A stretch of 64,000 nucleotides of DNA from Methylobacterium sp. B4 (GTDB lineage: Bacteria; Pseudomonadota; Alphaproteobacteria; Rhizobiales; Beijerinckiaceae), in assembly GCF_003201865.1 (NCBI RefSeq), contig NZ_QJJJ01000004.1, positions 62,001-126,000 of the forward strand, given 5' to 3'. Shown one piece after another: positions 1 through 8,576 of the stretch. Under the pieces are notes generated by a model. It searched no databases. It was not told the origin of the DNA and saw only the letters and a list, made by a program, of their open reading frames with translations. Both the position numbers and the translations under genes were made by a program. Position 1 is the stretch's first letter. Each line of letters opens with the position of its first letter.

Positions 1-1154
1 ACCTCCTCGGCGGGCCGGGCAGCCATCTGTCCGGTGATCGGCACCGCGATCAGCGAGCGTGCGAGGCCGACGAAGTTCTTGAGGAAGCCCTCGGCGTCCT
101 TGGTGCCGAGGAGACCCACGACGAGGACGAGGGGCACGTCGCTGCGTTCGCCCAGATCGGCCATGGCGGCGGCCAGGATGCGCCCACCATCGGCGTTGTG
201 GCCGCCGTCGAGCCAGAGTTCGGCATCCTTGGGCATCCGCTCGGCGAGCGCCCCGCGCACGAGCCGCTGCAACCGGCCCGGCCAGTCGACGTTGCGCAAG
301 CCTGCCTCGACGGCCGCCGTGCCGATATCGCCGAAGCCCGCCGCGCGCAGCGCCGCGATGGCCGTGCCCGCATTGGTGAGCTGGTGGCGGCCGGCCAGCC
401 GGGGACGGGGCAGGTCGAACAGGTCGGTCTCGTCCTGATAGACGAGCCGCCCGCTCTCCTCGTGGACGGAGAAATCCTGGTTCCCCACGCGCAGGGGCGA
501 GACGCCGATCCGCTCCGCCTCGCGGCAGAGGACCGCGTCGGCTCCGGCATAGTCCTGGGCGGCGATCACCGCCGGGCAGCCGCGCTTGAAGATGCCGGCC
601 TTCTCCACCGCCACCGCCTCGACGGTGTCGCCGAGATATTCCGCGTGGTCGCGCCCGATCGGGGTGACGACGGCGCAGGCCGGGTGCGTGATGACGTTGG
701 TGGCGTCCACCCGTCCGCCGAGGCCGACCTCGAGGAGCAGGACGTCGGCGGGCGCCTCGGAGAACAGCAGGATCGCCGCGGCGGTGGTGATCTCGAAGAC
801 GGTGATCGGCTCGGAGCGGTTGGCCGCCTCGCAGCGGGCGAAGGCATCGGCGAGCCGGTCCTCGGCGACGTACTGGCCGCCGCCGATGGCACCGAGCCGG
901 ATGCGCTCATGGAAGCGCACCAGATGGGGCGAGGTGTAGACGTGGGCGGCCAGGCCCGCCGCCTCCAAGATCGCCCGCATGAAGGCGATGGTCGAGCCCT
1001 TGCCGTTGGTGCCCGCCACGTGGATCACCGGCGGCAGGCGCCGCTCGGGATGGTTGAGCGCGGCCAGCAGGCGCTCGATGCGCCCGAGCGACAGGTCGAT
1101 CGTGCGCGGATGCAGGGCAAGGAAGCGCGCCATCAGCGCGTCGGAGGATTCCAT
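1..1154 (-). CDS. folC: Bifunctional folylpolyglutamate synthase/dihydrofolate synthase, C-terminus cut by window edge
   Basis: Adds glutamate to dihydropteroate and folates (cytoplasm, folate pathway). The 384 visible codons carry the Mur-ligase-type P-loop VAGTNGKGST near residue 47, the following TSPHL motif, GLGGRVDATN and a late WLDGGHN motif, all typical of FolC. The family is usually about 430-440 residues, so roughly 50 C-terminal residues lie beyond position 1. Start is the ATG at 1154. It lies 28 bases downstream of accD in the same direction, the classical alphaproteobacterial trpA-accD-folC order, so it is probably co-transcribed. Confidence 0.95.
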   Translation of the reverse strand, partial: MESSDALMARFLALHPRTIDLSLGRIERLLAALNHPERRLPPVIHVAGTNGKGSTIAFMRAILEAAGLAAHVYTSPHLVRFHERIRLGAIGGGQYVAEDRLADAFARCEAANRSEPITVFEITTAAAILLFSEAPADVLLLEVGLGGRVDATNVITHPACAVVTPIGRDHAEYLGDTVEAVAVEKAGIFKRGCPAVIAAQDYAGADAVLCREAERIGVSPLRVGNQDFSVHEESGRLVYQDETDLFDLPRPRLAGRHQLTNAGTAIAALRAAGFGDIGTAAVEAGLRNVDWPGRLQRLVRGALAERMPKDAELWLDGGHNADGGRILAAAMADLGERSDVPLVLVVGLLGTKDAEGFLKNFVGLARSLIAVPITGQMAARPAEE

Positions 1155-1182
1155 CTCGCACCAAGACCTTCTGATGGGACGC

Positions 1183-2109
1183 TCAGGCCGCGTCCGGCAG
1201 CGGTTCGGGCGCCGTCGGCGCGGGCGGCTCGGCGGGCGTGGCGGGGGCGCGGCGCACGTCCATCAGCAGGCCGCAGAGCCGGCTGATCGTCTCCTTGAGC
1301 TGGTGGCGGTGCACGACCTGATCGACCATGCCGTGCTCGCGCAGATACTCCGCCCGCTGGAAGCCGTCGGGCAGCTTCTCGCGGATCGTCTGCTCGATGA
1401 CGCGGGGGCCGGCAAAGCAGATCAGGGCTCCCGGCTCGGCCAGATGCACGTCGCCGAGCATGGCGTAGGAGGCGGTGACGCCGCCGGTGGTCGGGTTCGT
1501 CAGCACCACGATATAGGGCAGCCGCGCGGCCCGCAGCCGGCGCACGGCGACCGTGGTGCGGGGCATCTGCATCAGCGAAAGGATGCCCTCCTGCATGCGC
1601 GCGCCGCCGGAGGCTGCGAACAGCACGTAGGGGGTGCGCTTCTCGAGAGCGGTCTCCGCGCCGCGCACGAAGGCCTCGCCGCCGGCCATGCCGAGCGAGC
1701 CGGCCATGAAGGCGAATTCCTGGACCGCGATCGTCGTCGGCAGGCCGCCGACCCGGCCGAAGCCGATCTTGAAGGCGTCGGCCATGCCGGTCTTGGCGCG
1801 AGCCTCCTTCAGGCGGTCGACGTAGCGCTTCTCGTCGCGGAACTTGAGCGGATCGGCGGCGACCTCGGGGAGCGGCACGTCGATCCAGGTGCCCTCGTCG
1901 AACATCATCTTCAGGCGCGCGGACGCGCTCATCTTGAGATGGTGCTCGGAGCCGGGGATGACCCAGTGGTTCTGCTCGACTTCCTTATGGAAGACCATCT
2001 GGCCCGTATCGGGGCACTTGACCCAGAGGTTCTCCGGGGTCTCGCGCTTGAACAGCGTCTTGATCCGGGGCCGCACGACCTCCGAGATCCAGTTCATCGG
2101 CTCGACCAT
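1183..2109 (-). CDS. accD: Acetyl-CoA carboxylase carboxyltransferase subunit beta
   Basis: Beta half of the carboxyltransferase that moves CO2 from biotin to acetyl-CoA to make malonyl-CoA. The 308 residues match AccD throughout, with the crotonase-like core ([35 protein letters not shown]). The N-terminal zinc-ribbon region has the usual fold context ([12 protein letters not shown], then WVIPGS), but only one of the four zinc cysteines remains, a loss I also recall from other Rhizobiales. The C-terminus is a short Pro/Ala-rich tail. Start ATG at 2109; an alternative ATG four codons later (MNWISEVV) is also plausible. Lies between trpA and folC. Confidence 0.96.
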   Translation of the reverse strand: MVEPMNWISEVVRPRIKTLFKRETPENLWVKCPDTGQMVFHKEVEQNHWVIPGSEHHLKMSASARLKMMFDEGTWIDVPLPEVAADPLKFRDEKRYVDRLKEARAKTGMADAFKIGFGRVGGLPTTIAVQEFAFMAGSLGMAGGEAFVRGAETALEKRTPYVLFAASGGARMQEGILSLMQMPRTTVAVRRLRAARLPYIVVLTNPTTGGVTASYAMLGDVHLAEPGALICFAGPRVIEQTIREKLPDGFQRAEYLREHGMVDQVVHRHQLKETISRLCGLLMDVRRAPATPAEPPAPTAPEPLPDAA

Positions 2110-2235
2110 GGCGTCAGATTCCCTGTCCTGCCACGCTGATATCGGAACGCCGCCGCCTCGATGCCAAGGGCCTCTCCGGCTGGATCTCCAGTCGAATCAT
2201 GCCACGGCCGGGCGGCGGCGGGATGAGAGGGGCGT

Positions 2236-3090
2236 TCAGGCCCCGGCCGGAGCCTCGGTCGGCACCTGGGCCGCGCTGCGCACGCCCTGCGCCAGCTCGC
2301 GCACGAGAGAGGCCACCGCCTCCACCGTGCCGTCCCCGGCCCGGTCCCCCTCGCCGAGGCTGCGGGCGAGCGCGTCGACCAGCGCCGAGCCGACCACCAC
2401 GCCGTCGGCGCCGCGGGCGATCTCGGCGGCGTGCGCGCCGGTCTTCACCCCGAAGCCGACCACGACCGGCAGTTCGGTATGTGCGCGGATGCGGGCCACC
2501 GCCTGCGAGACCCGGCCGAAATCCGGCGTCGCCGTGCCGGTCACGCCGGTGATCGAGACGTAGTAGACGAAGCCGGCCGTGTTCGCGAGCACCGCCGGCA
2601 GGCGCTGCGCGTCGGTGGTGGGCGTGGCCAGGCGGATGAAGGCGAGCCCCTTCTCCAGGGCCGGAAGACAGAGCTCCTCGTCCTCCTCCGGCGGCAGGTC
2701 GACGACGATCAGGCCGTCGATCCCGGCGGCCTGGGCATCCTCCAGGAAGCGGGGCACGCCGTAGGTGTGGATCGGATTGTAGTAGCCCATCAGCACCACG
2801 GGCGTCCGCGCATCGCCCGCGCGGAAGCGGCGCACGAGGTCGAGGGTACCGCGCAGATCCTGTCCGGCCCCGAGCGCCCGCAGGCCCGCGGCCTGGATCG
2901 CCGGGCCGTCGGCCATGGGATCGGTGAAGGGCAGGCCGAACTCGACGATGTCGGCGCCCGCCTTCGGCAGCGCCTCCAGCACCTTCAGCGAGGTCTCCGG
3001 GTCGGGGTCGCCCGCCATCACGTAGGTGACGAGGGCGGCGCGCCCTTCCGCACGGCAGCGGGCGAACACGGCATCGATGCGGGCGGTCAT
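2236..3090 (-). CDS. trpA: Tryptophan synthase alpha chain
   Basis: Cleaves indole-3-glycerol phosphate to indole and glyceraldehyde-3-phosphate. The 284 residues form a TIM barrel. Catalytic Glu and Asp sit in [15 protein letters not shown], and the [12 protein letters not shown] and [11 protein letters not shown] segments mark the phosphate-binding end. Start is the ATG at 3090 ([12 protein letters not shown]), the usual TrpA N-terminus; an open frame continues upstream but is low-complexity and not homologous. trpB, which normally sits immediately upstream, is not in the window; nudC takes its place. Confidence 0.95.
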   Translation of the reverse strand: MTARIDAVFARCRAEGRAALVTYVMAGDPDPETSLKVLEALPKAGADIVEFGLPFTDPMADGPAIQAAGLRALGAGQDLRGTLDLVRRFRAGDARTPVVLMGYYNPIHTYGVPRFLEDAQAAGIDGLIVVDLPPEEDEELCLPALEKGLAFIRLATPTTDAQRLPAVLANTAGFVYYVSITGVTGTATPDFGRVSQAVARIRAHTELPVVVGFGVKTGAHAAEIARGADGVVVGSALVDALARSLGEGDRAGDGTVEAVASLVRELAQGVRSAAQVPTEAPAGA

Positions 3091-3242
3091 GGGTCTCGCT
3101 CCCGGCGGCACGTCCGGTCTCGGGGTCCGGGATCGGGCGCCGCCGCACCGCTCCCGGCTTCCCCGGCCAGGGCGCGCGCCTACACCATCCGCACGCATCC
3201 GTGAAGCGCGGGGCCGTCCGGCCGCGCGCCGAGGGATGCGAC

Positions 3243-4199
3243 TCAGGCGTTCGGCGCGGCAGCGGAATCGAGGGCACCCTCCACCCAGCCGCGCATCAGC
3301 AGGTGGGCGATGGCGGTGGCAGGCGGCACGGTCAGCCCCTCCGCATGGGCGCCGGCGATCATCGCGGCCACCTCCGCGCGTGTGAACCAACGCGCATCCT
3401 CCAGCTCGTCGGGATCGGTGCGGATCGCCTCGGACAGGGCGTCGGCCACGCAGCCGATCATCAGCGAGGCCGGAAAGGGCCAGGGCTGCGAGGCGTGATA
3501 GGCGACCGCGCCGACGGTGATCCCGGTCTCCTCCCGGGTCTCGCGGCGCACGGCGTCCTCGACCGTCTCGCCGGGCTCAATGAAGCCGGCGAGGCAGGAA
3601 TACATCCCCGGCTTGAAGTGACGGCCGCGCCCGAGCAGGCAGCTCTCGCCGCGCCGGACCAGCATGATCGCCACCGGGTCGGTGCGGGGAAAGTGGTGCA
3701 GGCCGCAAGACCCGCATTCGCGGCGAAAACCCCCTGCCCCGATCACGGTCGGATGGCCGCAATTGGCGCAGAAGCCGTTCCGCGCGTGCCACGCCAGCAG
3801 GGACTTGGCGGTGGCGAGCAGGCCCTGCTCCTCGCGCTCGACCGCGCCCTCGGCCGCCAGCGCCCGCAGGTCGAGGGCGCGGTAGGCGGGCGCGGGGAAC
3901 GCCTCGGCCGCCTCGGCGGCGACGGCGGCCGCGAAGACCGGCCGGCCCTCGACCCGGCCGAGGAAGATCTCGTGGGCGCGCTCGCCGGCGCTTCCGGCCT
4001 CGTCCGGCACGAGCAGGGCGGTCGCCGTCCCTCCGTCCGGCGCGGCGCGTACAATCATCGCCTCGCCCGCCATCAGGACGAGGCGGGCCTCCGGTCCCGC
4101 CGCCGCGAGCGAGGGGGCCGGGCCGAGTTCCGCGGAGTGCCGCACGAGGCGGCTCGCGGCGTAGGCCAGCGCCTCGCGGCCGGGGGAGGAAGCGGTCAC
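3243..4199 (-). CDS. nudC: NAD(+) diphosphatase (NADH pyrophosphatase, Nudix)
   Basis: Hydrolyses NAD(H) to NMN(H) and AMP, and is known to decap NAD-capped RNA. The zinc ribbon is intact (CANC then CGSC about 20 residues later), followed by the Nudix box from [13 protein letters not shown] to REETGI and the NudC signature [11 protein letters not shown]. Product 318 residues from a GTG at 4199. This start is chosen because an AGGA ribosome-binding site overlaps the stop of the HIT gene, which ends 10 bases upstream; the frame stays open further up but would run into that gene. Probably translationally coupled to it. Confidence 0.93.
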   Translation of the reverse strand: MTASSPGREALAYAASRLVRHSAELGPAPSLAAAGPEARLVLMAGEAMIVRAAPDGGTATALLVPDEAGSAGERAHEIFLGRVEGRPVFAAAVAAEAAEAFPAPAYRALDLRALAAEGAVEREEQGLLATAKSLLAWHARNGFCANCGHPTVIGAGGFRRECGSCGLHHFPRTDPVAIMLVRRGESCLLGRGRHFKPGMYSCLAGFIEPGETVEDAVRRETREETGITVGAVAYHASQPWPFPASLMIGCVADALSEAIRTDPDELEDARWFTRAEVAAMIAGAHAEGLTVPPATAIAHLLMRGWVEGALDSAAAPNA

Positions 4200-4209
4200 G
4201 CAGAAATCC

Positions 4210-4626
4210 TCAGGCGGCCGCGAACAGGGCCGCGGCCCGTTCGAGCAGCGCGGCGCGGGCATGGGCCGGATAGGCCTTCCGCTCGCCGACGCCCCAGACC
4301 GGTCCGGGCCATGCCGGATCGGAGCGGAAGCGTGCCACCACGTGGACGTGGAGCTGCGGTACCACGTTGCCCAGCGCGGCGACGTTCACCTTGTCCGGGC
4401 GGGCCAGGGCCTGTACAACCTTGACCGTTATCCGAATCTCCTCGAAGGCGGTCGCCGCGTCCTCCGGCGACAGGTCGGTGAGTTCGCTCAAGGCCGGCCG
4501 CCGCGGCACGAGGATGAGCCAGGGAAAGCGCGCGTCGTCCATCAGCAGGACGGAGCTGAGGGCGAGGTCGCCGACCGGATGGGTGTCGGCGGCGAGCCGC
4601 GGATCGAGGGCGAAGGCGTCGGTCAT
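4210..4626 (-). CDS. HIT family nucleotide-binding protein
   Basis: Histidine-triad protein of 138 residues. The triad is QLHVHVVAR (H-x-H-x-H pattern with hydrophobic spacers), preceded by the FPWLILVPRRP strand typical of the fold. Such proteins hydrolyse or transfer nucleotides from phosphoramidates and dinucleotides; the precise substrate cannot be told. It directly precedes nudC, another dinucleotide hydrolase, with only 10 bases between them, so a joint role in nucleotide housekeeping is a reasonable inference. Confidence 0.9.
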   Translation of the reverse strand: MTDAFALDPRLAADTHPVGDLALSSVLLMDDARFPWLILVPRRPALSELTDLSPEDAATAFEEIRITVKVVQALARPDKVNVAALGNVVPQLHVHVVARFRSDPAWPGPVWGVGERKAYPAHARAALLERAAALFAAA

Positions 4627-4640
4627 GCGGGGGATCTAGA

Positions 4641-4727
4641 GCATCGGCCCGGAAAGTGGTGTCCGGTTTGCGGCGTGACCGATGCGGCGAAGGGACCGGC
4701 ATCGGCCCGGAACGTGCTGTCCGGTTT
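4641..4727. repeat. Two imperfect direct copies of a 29-bp dispersed repeat
   Basis: The segments 4641-4669 and 4699-4727 both read gcatcggcccggaa, then g-t-g with two substitutions, then tgtccggttt. They match at 27 of 29 positions and are 58 bases apart, between the HIT gene and the HD-GYP gene. GC-rich repeats of this look are common in Rhizobiales intergenic DNA; function unknown. Confidence 0.7.
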
Positions 4728-4881
4728 TCGGCACCGCGCGAAAGCAAGGGATCGCACCCGTCGCGTTCGGGGAATCGTCGGCGTGATTTCAGTCTCGATT
4801 AACCATGTTCTGTCACGCTTCACCGCAGCGATCGAGAATCGGCGCGCGGCTGGCCGCGCCACGGTCGCGCTGGATGATGCG

Positions 4882-5937
4882 ATGACGGACGGTGCGGCCG
4901 GGGAAAGCGGGAACGCGGTCGTCGCCATCGTGGCGGCGCGAACACCGGCCCCCCTCGTCCTCGCGCTGCACGGCCTGTCCTGCAGCGCCTGCATCGTGCC
5001 GGTTTCGGGGCAGACCGCCGACGAACTCGCCGCGCATGCCCCCGACGTGATCGTGGTCGAGGCCGAACCCGGCCGCTTCGACGCCGCGGCCCTGATCCGC
5101 GTCCTGCGGGCGCAGGAGACCCTGGCGCGCACGCCCATCCTTCTCGTCGCCGCGGGCGAGGCCCGGAGCCTGCGCCGGATCGGCCGCGAGGCCGGCGCCA
5201 CCGACGTGCTCGCCAAGCCCTTCGACGCGCTGGAATTGCGCGAACGGGTCGGCGTGCTCGCCGAATTGTCGCTCGCGCGCCGGGAGAACGACCGTCAGGC
5301 GGTCGCCATGCAGCGCGACGCGGCCCGCGCGGTGGCCGATGCCGCCTCCCGCGAGCGCGAGATCATCCGCCGCCTGATGCTCGCGGCGGAATTCCGGGAC
5401 GATCAGGCCGGCGACCACCTCACCCGCGTGGCCGGCTGCGTCATCGCGGTGGCCGAGGGGCTCGGCCTGACCTCGGCGGAGGCCGACGACGTGGCCTTGG
5501 CCTCGACCATGCACGACATCGGCAAGATCGGCGTGCCCGACCACATCCTGATGAAGGCGGGCCCGCTCACGCCGGAGGAGTGGGACGAGATGCGCCAGCA
5601 CGCCCTGCGCGGCTACCACATGCTGCACGACAGCCCCTCGCGCCTCCTCCAGATCGCCGCCGAGATCGCCCTGACCCATCACGAGCGCTGGGACGGCACC
5701 GGCTATCCCCGCGGCCTCAAGGGCGAGGAGATCCCCCGCGCCGGCCGGATCGTGGCCGTGGCCGACGTGTTCGACGCGCTGATCTCACAGCGCAGCTACA
5801 AGCCGGCCTGGCCCCTGGAGAAGGCCCGCGCCCATCTCGAGTCCGAGGCGGGCCGGCATTTCGATCCGGCCTGCGTGGCTGCCTTCCTCTCCCGCTGGGA
5901 CGACATCGTCGCCCTCGTTCAGGAGCGGGCGGCGTAA
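4882..5937 (+). CDS. HD-GYP domain protein with degenerate receiver domain
   Basis: Likely cyclic-di-GMP phosphodiesterase. The C-terminal half has the HD pair (MHDIGKIGVPDHIL), a downstream histidine pair in LTHHERWDGTGYP and the GYP signature (GYPRGLKGEEIP), then VADVFDAL. The N-terminal ~130 residues resemble a CheY-type receiver, with LAKPFDALEL carrying the conserved Lys-Pro, but the expected phospho-accepting Asp is replaced by Glu in VIVVEAEPG. The two are joined by a short coiled linker rich in Arg and Ala. Start placed at ATG 4882 (351 residues); a GTG at 4783 would add 33 residues and cannot be excluded. Confidence 0.88.
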   Translation: MTDGAAGESGNAVVAIVAARTPAPLVLALHGLSCSACIVPVSGQTADELAAHAPDVIVVEAEPGRFDAAALIRVLRAQETLARTPILLVAAGEARSLRRIGREAGATDVLAKPFDALELRERVGVLAELSLARRENDRQAVAMQRDAARAVADAASREREIIRRLMLAAEFRDDQAGDHLTRVAGCVIAVAEGLGLTSAEADDVALASTMHDIGKIGVPDHILMKAGPLTPEEWDEMRQHALRGYHMLHDSPSRLLQIAAEIALTHHERWDGTGYPRGLKGEEIPRAGRIVAVADVFDALISQRSYKPAWPLEKARAHLESEAGRHFDPACVAAFLSRWDDIVALVQERAA

Positions 5938-6047
5938 GGAGCCGCCCGGGGCGCCGTCTGACATTTCGCTGACAGCCGCCGTCAGGCGCCCGCAGCCCGC
6001 CGGGTGGGATCGAGAGCCCGTCGCCACCTGCAAGCGGGAGCCGCTCC

Positions 6048-6332
6048 ATGAACACGCACAAGACTCTGATCGCCGCCCTGATGTCTGGCGCCCTGATCGC
6101 CGGCACCGCCGCACCGGCCCTGGCGGGCGGACCTGTCAAGGACGCGATGCCGATCGACCAAGTGCTGCAGAAACTGTCCGAGGCCGGCTACACGGACGTG
6201 CGCAGCATCGAGGCGGATGACGGCGTCTGGAAGGCCAAGGCCAGCCGCGACGGCCGCAGCGTCAAGGTCTCGGTCGATCCGCAGAGCGGCGCCGTCGCGG
6301 AGAAGGGCGCCCGCGCGCACGACGACGATTGA
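6048..6332 (+). CDS. Small secreted PepSY-domain protein
   Basis: Product of 94 residues with a Sec signal peptide (MNTHKTLIAALMSGALIAG, cleavage expected after APALA) and one PepSY-like domain (QVLQKLSEAGYTDVRSIE, then WKAKASRDGRSVKVSVDP). PepSY domains are periplasmic and often modulate proteases or bind small ligands; here the role is unknown. A GGGAGCC ribosome-binding site precedes the ATG. It ends in an acidic HDDD tail shortly before a strong hairpin. Confidence 0.85.
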   Translation: MNTHKTLIAALMSGALIAGTAAPALAGGPVKDAMPIDQVLQKLSEAGYTDVRSIEADDGVWKAKASRDGRSVKVSVDPQSGAVAEKGARAHDDD

Positions 6333-6349
6333 GGGCGAGGATGGAGGGA

Positions 6350-6401
6350 GCGGCGTTGCGCGAGGCCTGGACTCCGGGCCCCGGGCCTCGCGCAACGCCG
6401 C
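6350..6401. terminator. Perfect 18-bp inverted repeat, probable terminator
   Basis: Arm 6350-6367 is the exact reverse complement of 6384-6401, with a 16-base loop that itself contains a cgggcccg palindrome. It starts 18 bases after the PepSY stop codon. There is no T-run, so it may act as a transcript-end stabiliser or Rho-assisted terminator rather than an intrinsic terminator. Confidence 0.65.
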
Positions 6402-6496
6402 TGCGCGGTGCGGGTAGTGGTCGGGACGCCTTCCAGGCGCTAGAAGCGCTGCTTGATTCCGATCCGGCCGCTTGCCGGTCCGAAGGCGCGCCTCCC

Positions 6497-8200
6497 TTGC
6501 CATTTCCGACACTGCCCTCCCCCCTCGCCCGGGCGCTCACCGAGCGCAACTATGCCGAGCCGACCCCCGTCCAGCAGGCGGTGCTCGACGCCGCCCCCGA
6601 GCGCGACCTGCTCGTCTCGGCCCAGACCGGTTCGGGCAAGACCGTCGCTTTCGGTCTGGCCGTCGCCGGCACCCTGCTCGGGCCTGACGAGACCCTGCCG
6701 CCCCCGGGCGCCCCTCTGGCGCTGGTCATCGCGCCGACCCGCGAGCTGGCGCTGCAGGTGCAGCGGGAGCTGACCTGGCTCTACGCGCAGACGAATGCCC
6801 GCGTCGTGCCTTGCGTCGGCGGAATGGACCCGCGCCGCGAGGCCCGGGCGCTGGAGGCCGGCACGCACATCGTCGTCGGCACGCCGGGGCGCCTGCGCGA
6901 CCATCTGGAGCGCGGCCGGCTCGTCACCGAGGGCCTGCGCGCCGTCGTCCTCGACGAGGCCGACGAGATGCTCGACATGGGGTTTCGCGAGGATCTCGAG
7001 TTCATCCTGGCGGCGACTCCGGCGGAGCGGCGCACGCTGCTGTTCTCGGCGACCCTGCCCAAGGCCATCGTGATGCTGGCCGAGCGCTACCAGCGCGACG
7101 CCCTGCGCCTGGCCGTGGTCGGCGAGACTCGCGGCCATGCCGACATCGTCTACCGTGCCGTGCGGGTGATGCCCCGCGAGATCGAGCACGCCGTCGTCAA
7201 CGTGCTGCGCTACGTCGATGCCCCGGTCTCGATCGTGTTCTGCAACACCCGTGACGGGGTGCGCCATCTCCAGGCCTCGCTGACCGAGCGCGGCTTCTCG
7301 GCGGTCGCGCTCTCGGGCGAACTCGGCCAGGGCGAGCGCAACGCCGCGCTCCAGGCCCTGCGCGACGGGCGCGCCCGCGTCTGCGTCGCCACGGACGTGG
7401 CCGCCCGCGGCATCGACCTGCCGGGCCTCGATCTCGTCATCCACGCCGACCTGCCCCACGACGCCGAGGTGATGCAGCACCGCTCCGGCCGCACCGGCCG
7501 CGCCGGCCGCAAGGGCACCAGCGTCGTGCTGGTGCCGGCCTCCAAGCGGCGGCGGGCCGAGCAGATGTTCGCCATCGCCAAGGTGAGCCCCGATTGGAGC
7601 GGGCCGCCCAACGCCGACGAGATCCGCGTGCTCGACCGCGAGCGGATGATGTCCGATCCCCTGCTCTCCGAACCGGAGACGGAGGAGGAGCGCGAGTGGG
7701 AGCGGGACTGGGCCGAGGCGCTGATGGAGCGCTTTCCGCCCGAGCGCCTCGCCGCGGCCTTCGCCCGCCTCTACCGCTCGCGCATCCCCGTGCCCGAGGA
7801 GGTGACCGATCCGGCCTACGACGTGAGCCGGCGCCCGGAATCCCGCGGCAGCGTGCCGGTCGGAGCGCCGCGGGTCGGCGAGGACGAGCCGGCGACGTGG
7901 TTCCGGCTCAATCTCGGCCGGCGCGACCGGGTCGAGCCGCGCCGCCTGCTGCCGATGCTGACCCGGCGGGGGCAGATCGGCCGCGGCGATATCGGCGCGA
8001 TCCGGATCTCCGACCGGGAGACGGCCTTCGAGGTGCGCACCAGCGCCGCGGAAGATTTTGCCGCCGCCTTCGCCCGGCGCGGTCCGCCCGATGTCCGCGT
8101 CGAGCGGATGCAGGGCGAGGGACCGGCGCAGAAGGTTCAGAAGAGCCCCCGCGCCCAGCGCCATCGCCGCGAGGCCGGCAAGGCGCAGCAGAACGGCTGA
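6497..8200 (+). CDS. DEAD-box RNA helicase, DbpA-like
   Basis: ATP-dependent RNA helicase. Motifs in order: Q motif (YAEPTPVQ), AQTGSGKT, PTRELALQ, TPGRL, DEAD, SAT, ATDVAARGIDL and HRSGRTGRAG, then a C-terminal DbpA-type RNA-binding domain from about residue 450 (FRLNLGRRDRVEPRRLLPML, then GRGDIGAIRI). In E. coli this domain targets helicase activity to 23S rRNA during 50S assembly; the same is inferred here. TTG start at 6497 gives 567 residues with GAAGG ten bases upstream; the frame is open back to 6329, but that stretch overlaps the hairpin and is not helicase-like. The tail is Lys/Arg-rich. Confidence 0.92.
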   Translation: MPFPTLPSPLARALTERNYAEPTPVQQAVLDAAPERDLLVSAQTGSGKTVAFGLAVAGTLLGPDETLPPPGAPLALVIAPTRELALQVQRELTWLYAQTNARVVPCVGGMDPRREARALEAGTHIVVGTPGRLRDHLERGRLVTEGLRAVVLDEADEMLDMGFREDLEFILAATPAERRTLLFSATLPKAIVMLAERYQRDALRLAVVGETRGHADIVYRAVRVMPREIEHAVVNVLRYVDAPVSIVFCNTRDGVRHLQASLTERGFSAVALSGELGQGERNAALQALRDGRARVCVATDVAARGIDLPGLDLVIHADLPHDAEVMQHRSGRTGRAGRKGTSVVLVPASKRRRAEQMFAIAKVSPDWSGPPNADEIRVLDRERMMSDPLLSEPETEEEREWERDWAEALMERFPPERLAAAFARLYRSRIPVPEEVTDPAYDVSRRPESRGSVPVGAPRVGEDEPATWFRLNLGRRDRVEPRRLLPMLTRRGQIGRGDIGAIRISDRETAFEVRTSAAEDFAAAFARRGPPDVRVERMQGEGPAQKVQKSPRAQRHRREAGKAQQNG

Positions 8201-8260
8201 TCCGAAGATCGTTTCAAAGGAGGCCCGGCGCATCGGCGCCGCGGCAGCGCGACCCATTCG

Positions 8261-8290
8261 AAGCCTCCGATCCCGCCGGACCGGAGGCTT
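8261..8290 (+). terminator. Stem-loop after the helicase gene
   Basis: AAGCCTCCG at 8261-8269 pairs perfectly with CGGAGGCTT at 8282-8290 across a 12-base loop, followed by a short T-containing tail. It lies 60 bases after the helicase stop and looks like an intrinsic terminator with a weak U-tract. Confidence 0.6.
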
Positions 8291-8298
8291 TCGCCTGT

Positions 8299-8470
8299 CA
8301 TACCGTTCTCCGATCGAACGCTTCGGATGTTGCGAGGCCCCGTCATCGCGAGCGTCAGCGAAGCGATCCAGGGCGCGACATCCCCGGAGGGGCTACGGCC
8401 TGGATTGCTTCGGCTTCGCCTCGCAAAGACGAAGGAAGATCCCGAAGCGACCATCCGGAAACGGTATCAT
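8299..8470. repeat. REP-like palindromic element (copy A)
   Basis: A long imperfect inverted repeat fills most of the gap between the helicase and the next gene. The inner arms are 8341-8373 (cgtcatcgcgagcgtcagcg, then aagcgatccagggc) and 8398-8431; the outer arms are ataccgtt near 8300 and aacggtat near 8461. The same arm sequences recur at 14570-14611, 27212-27286 and 58974-59094, so this is a dispersed REP/BIME-type family able to fold into a hairpin. The remainder of 8201-8576 holds no gene that I can support. Confidence 0.8.
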
Positions 8471-8576
8471 GCGCTCCGGTTGATGAATTCGGCATCCCCC
8501 GCTTCCTGGCGAGGTGCAAGCCATGGTGGGGTTGGAAAGAACCCCAGGGCGATCGACCGGAACGCGCCGCGAGCCG

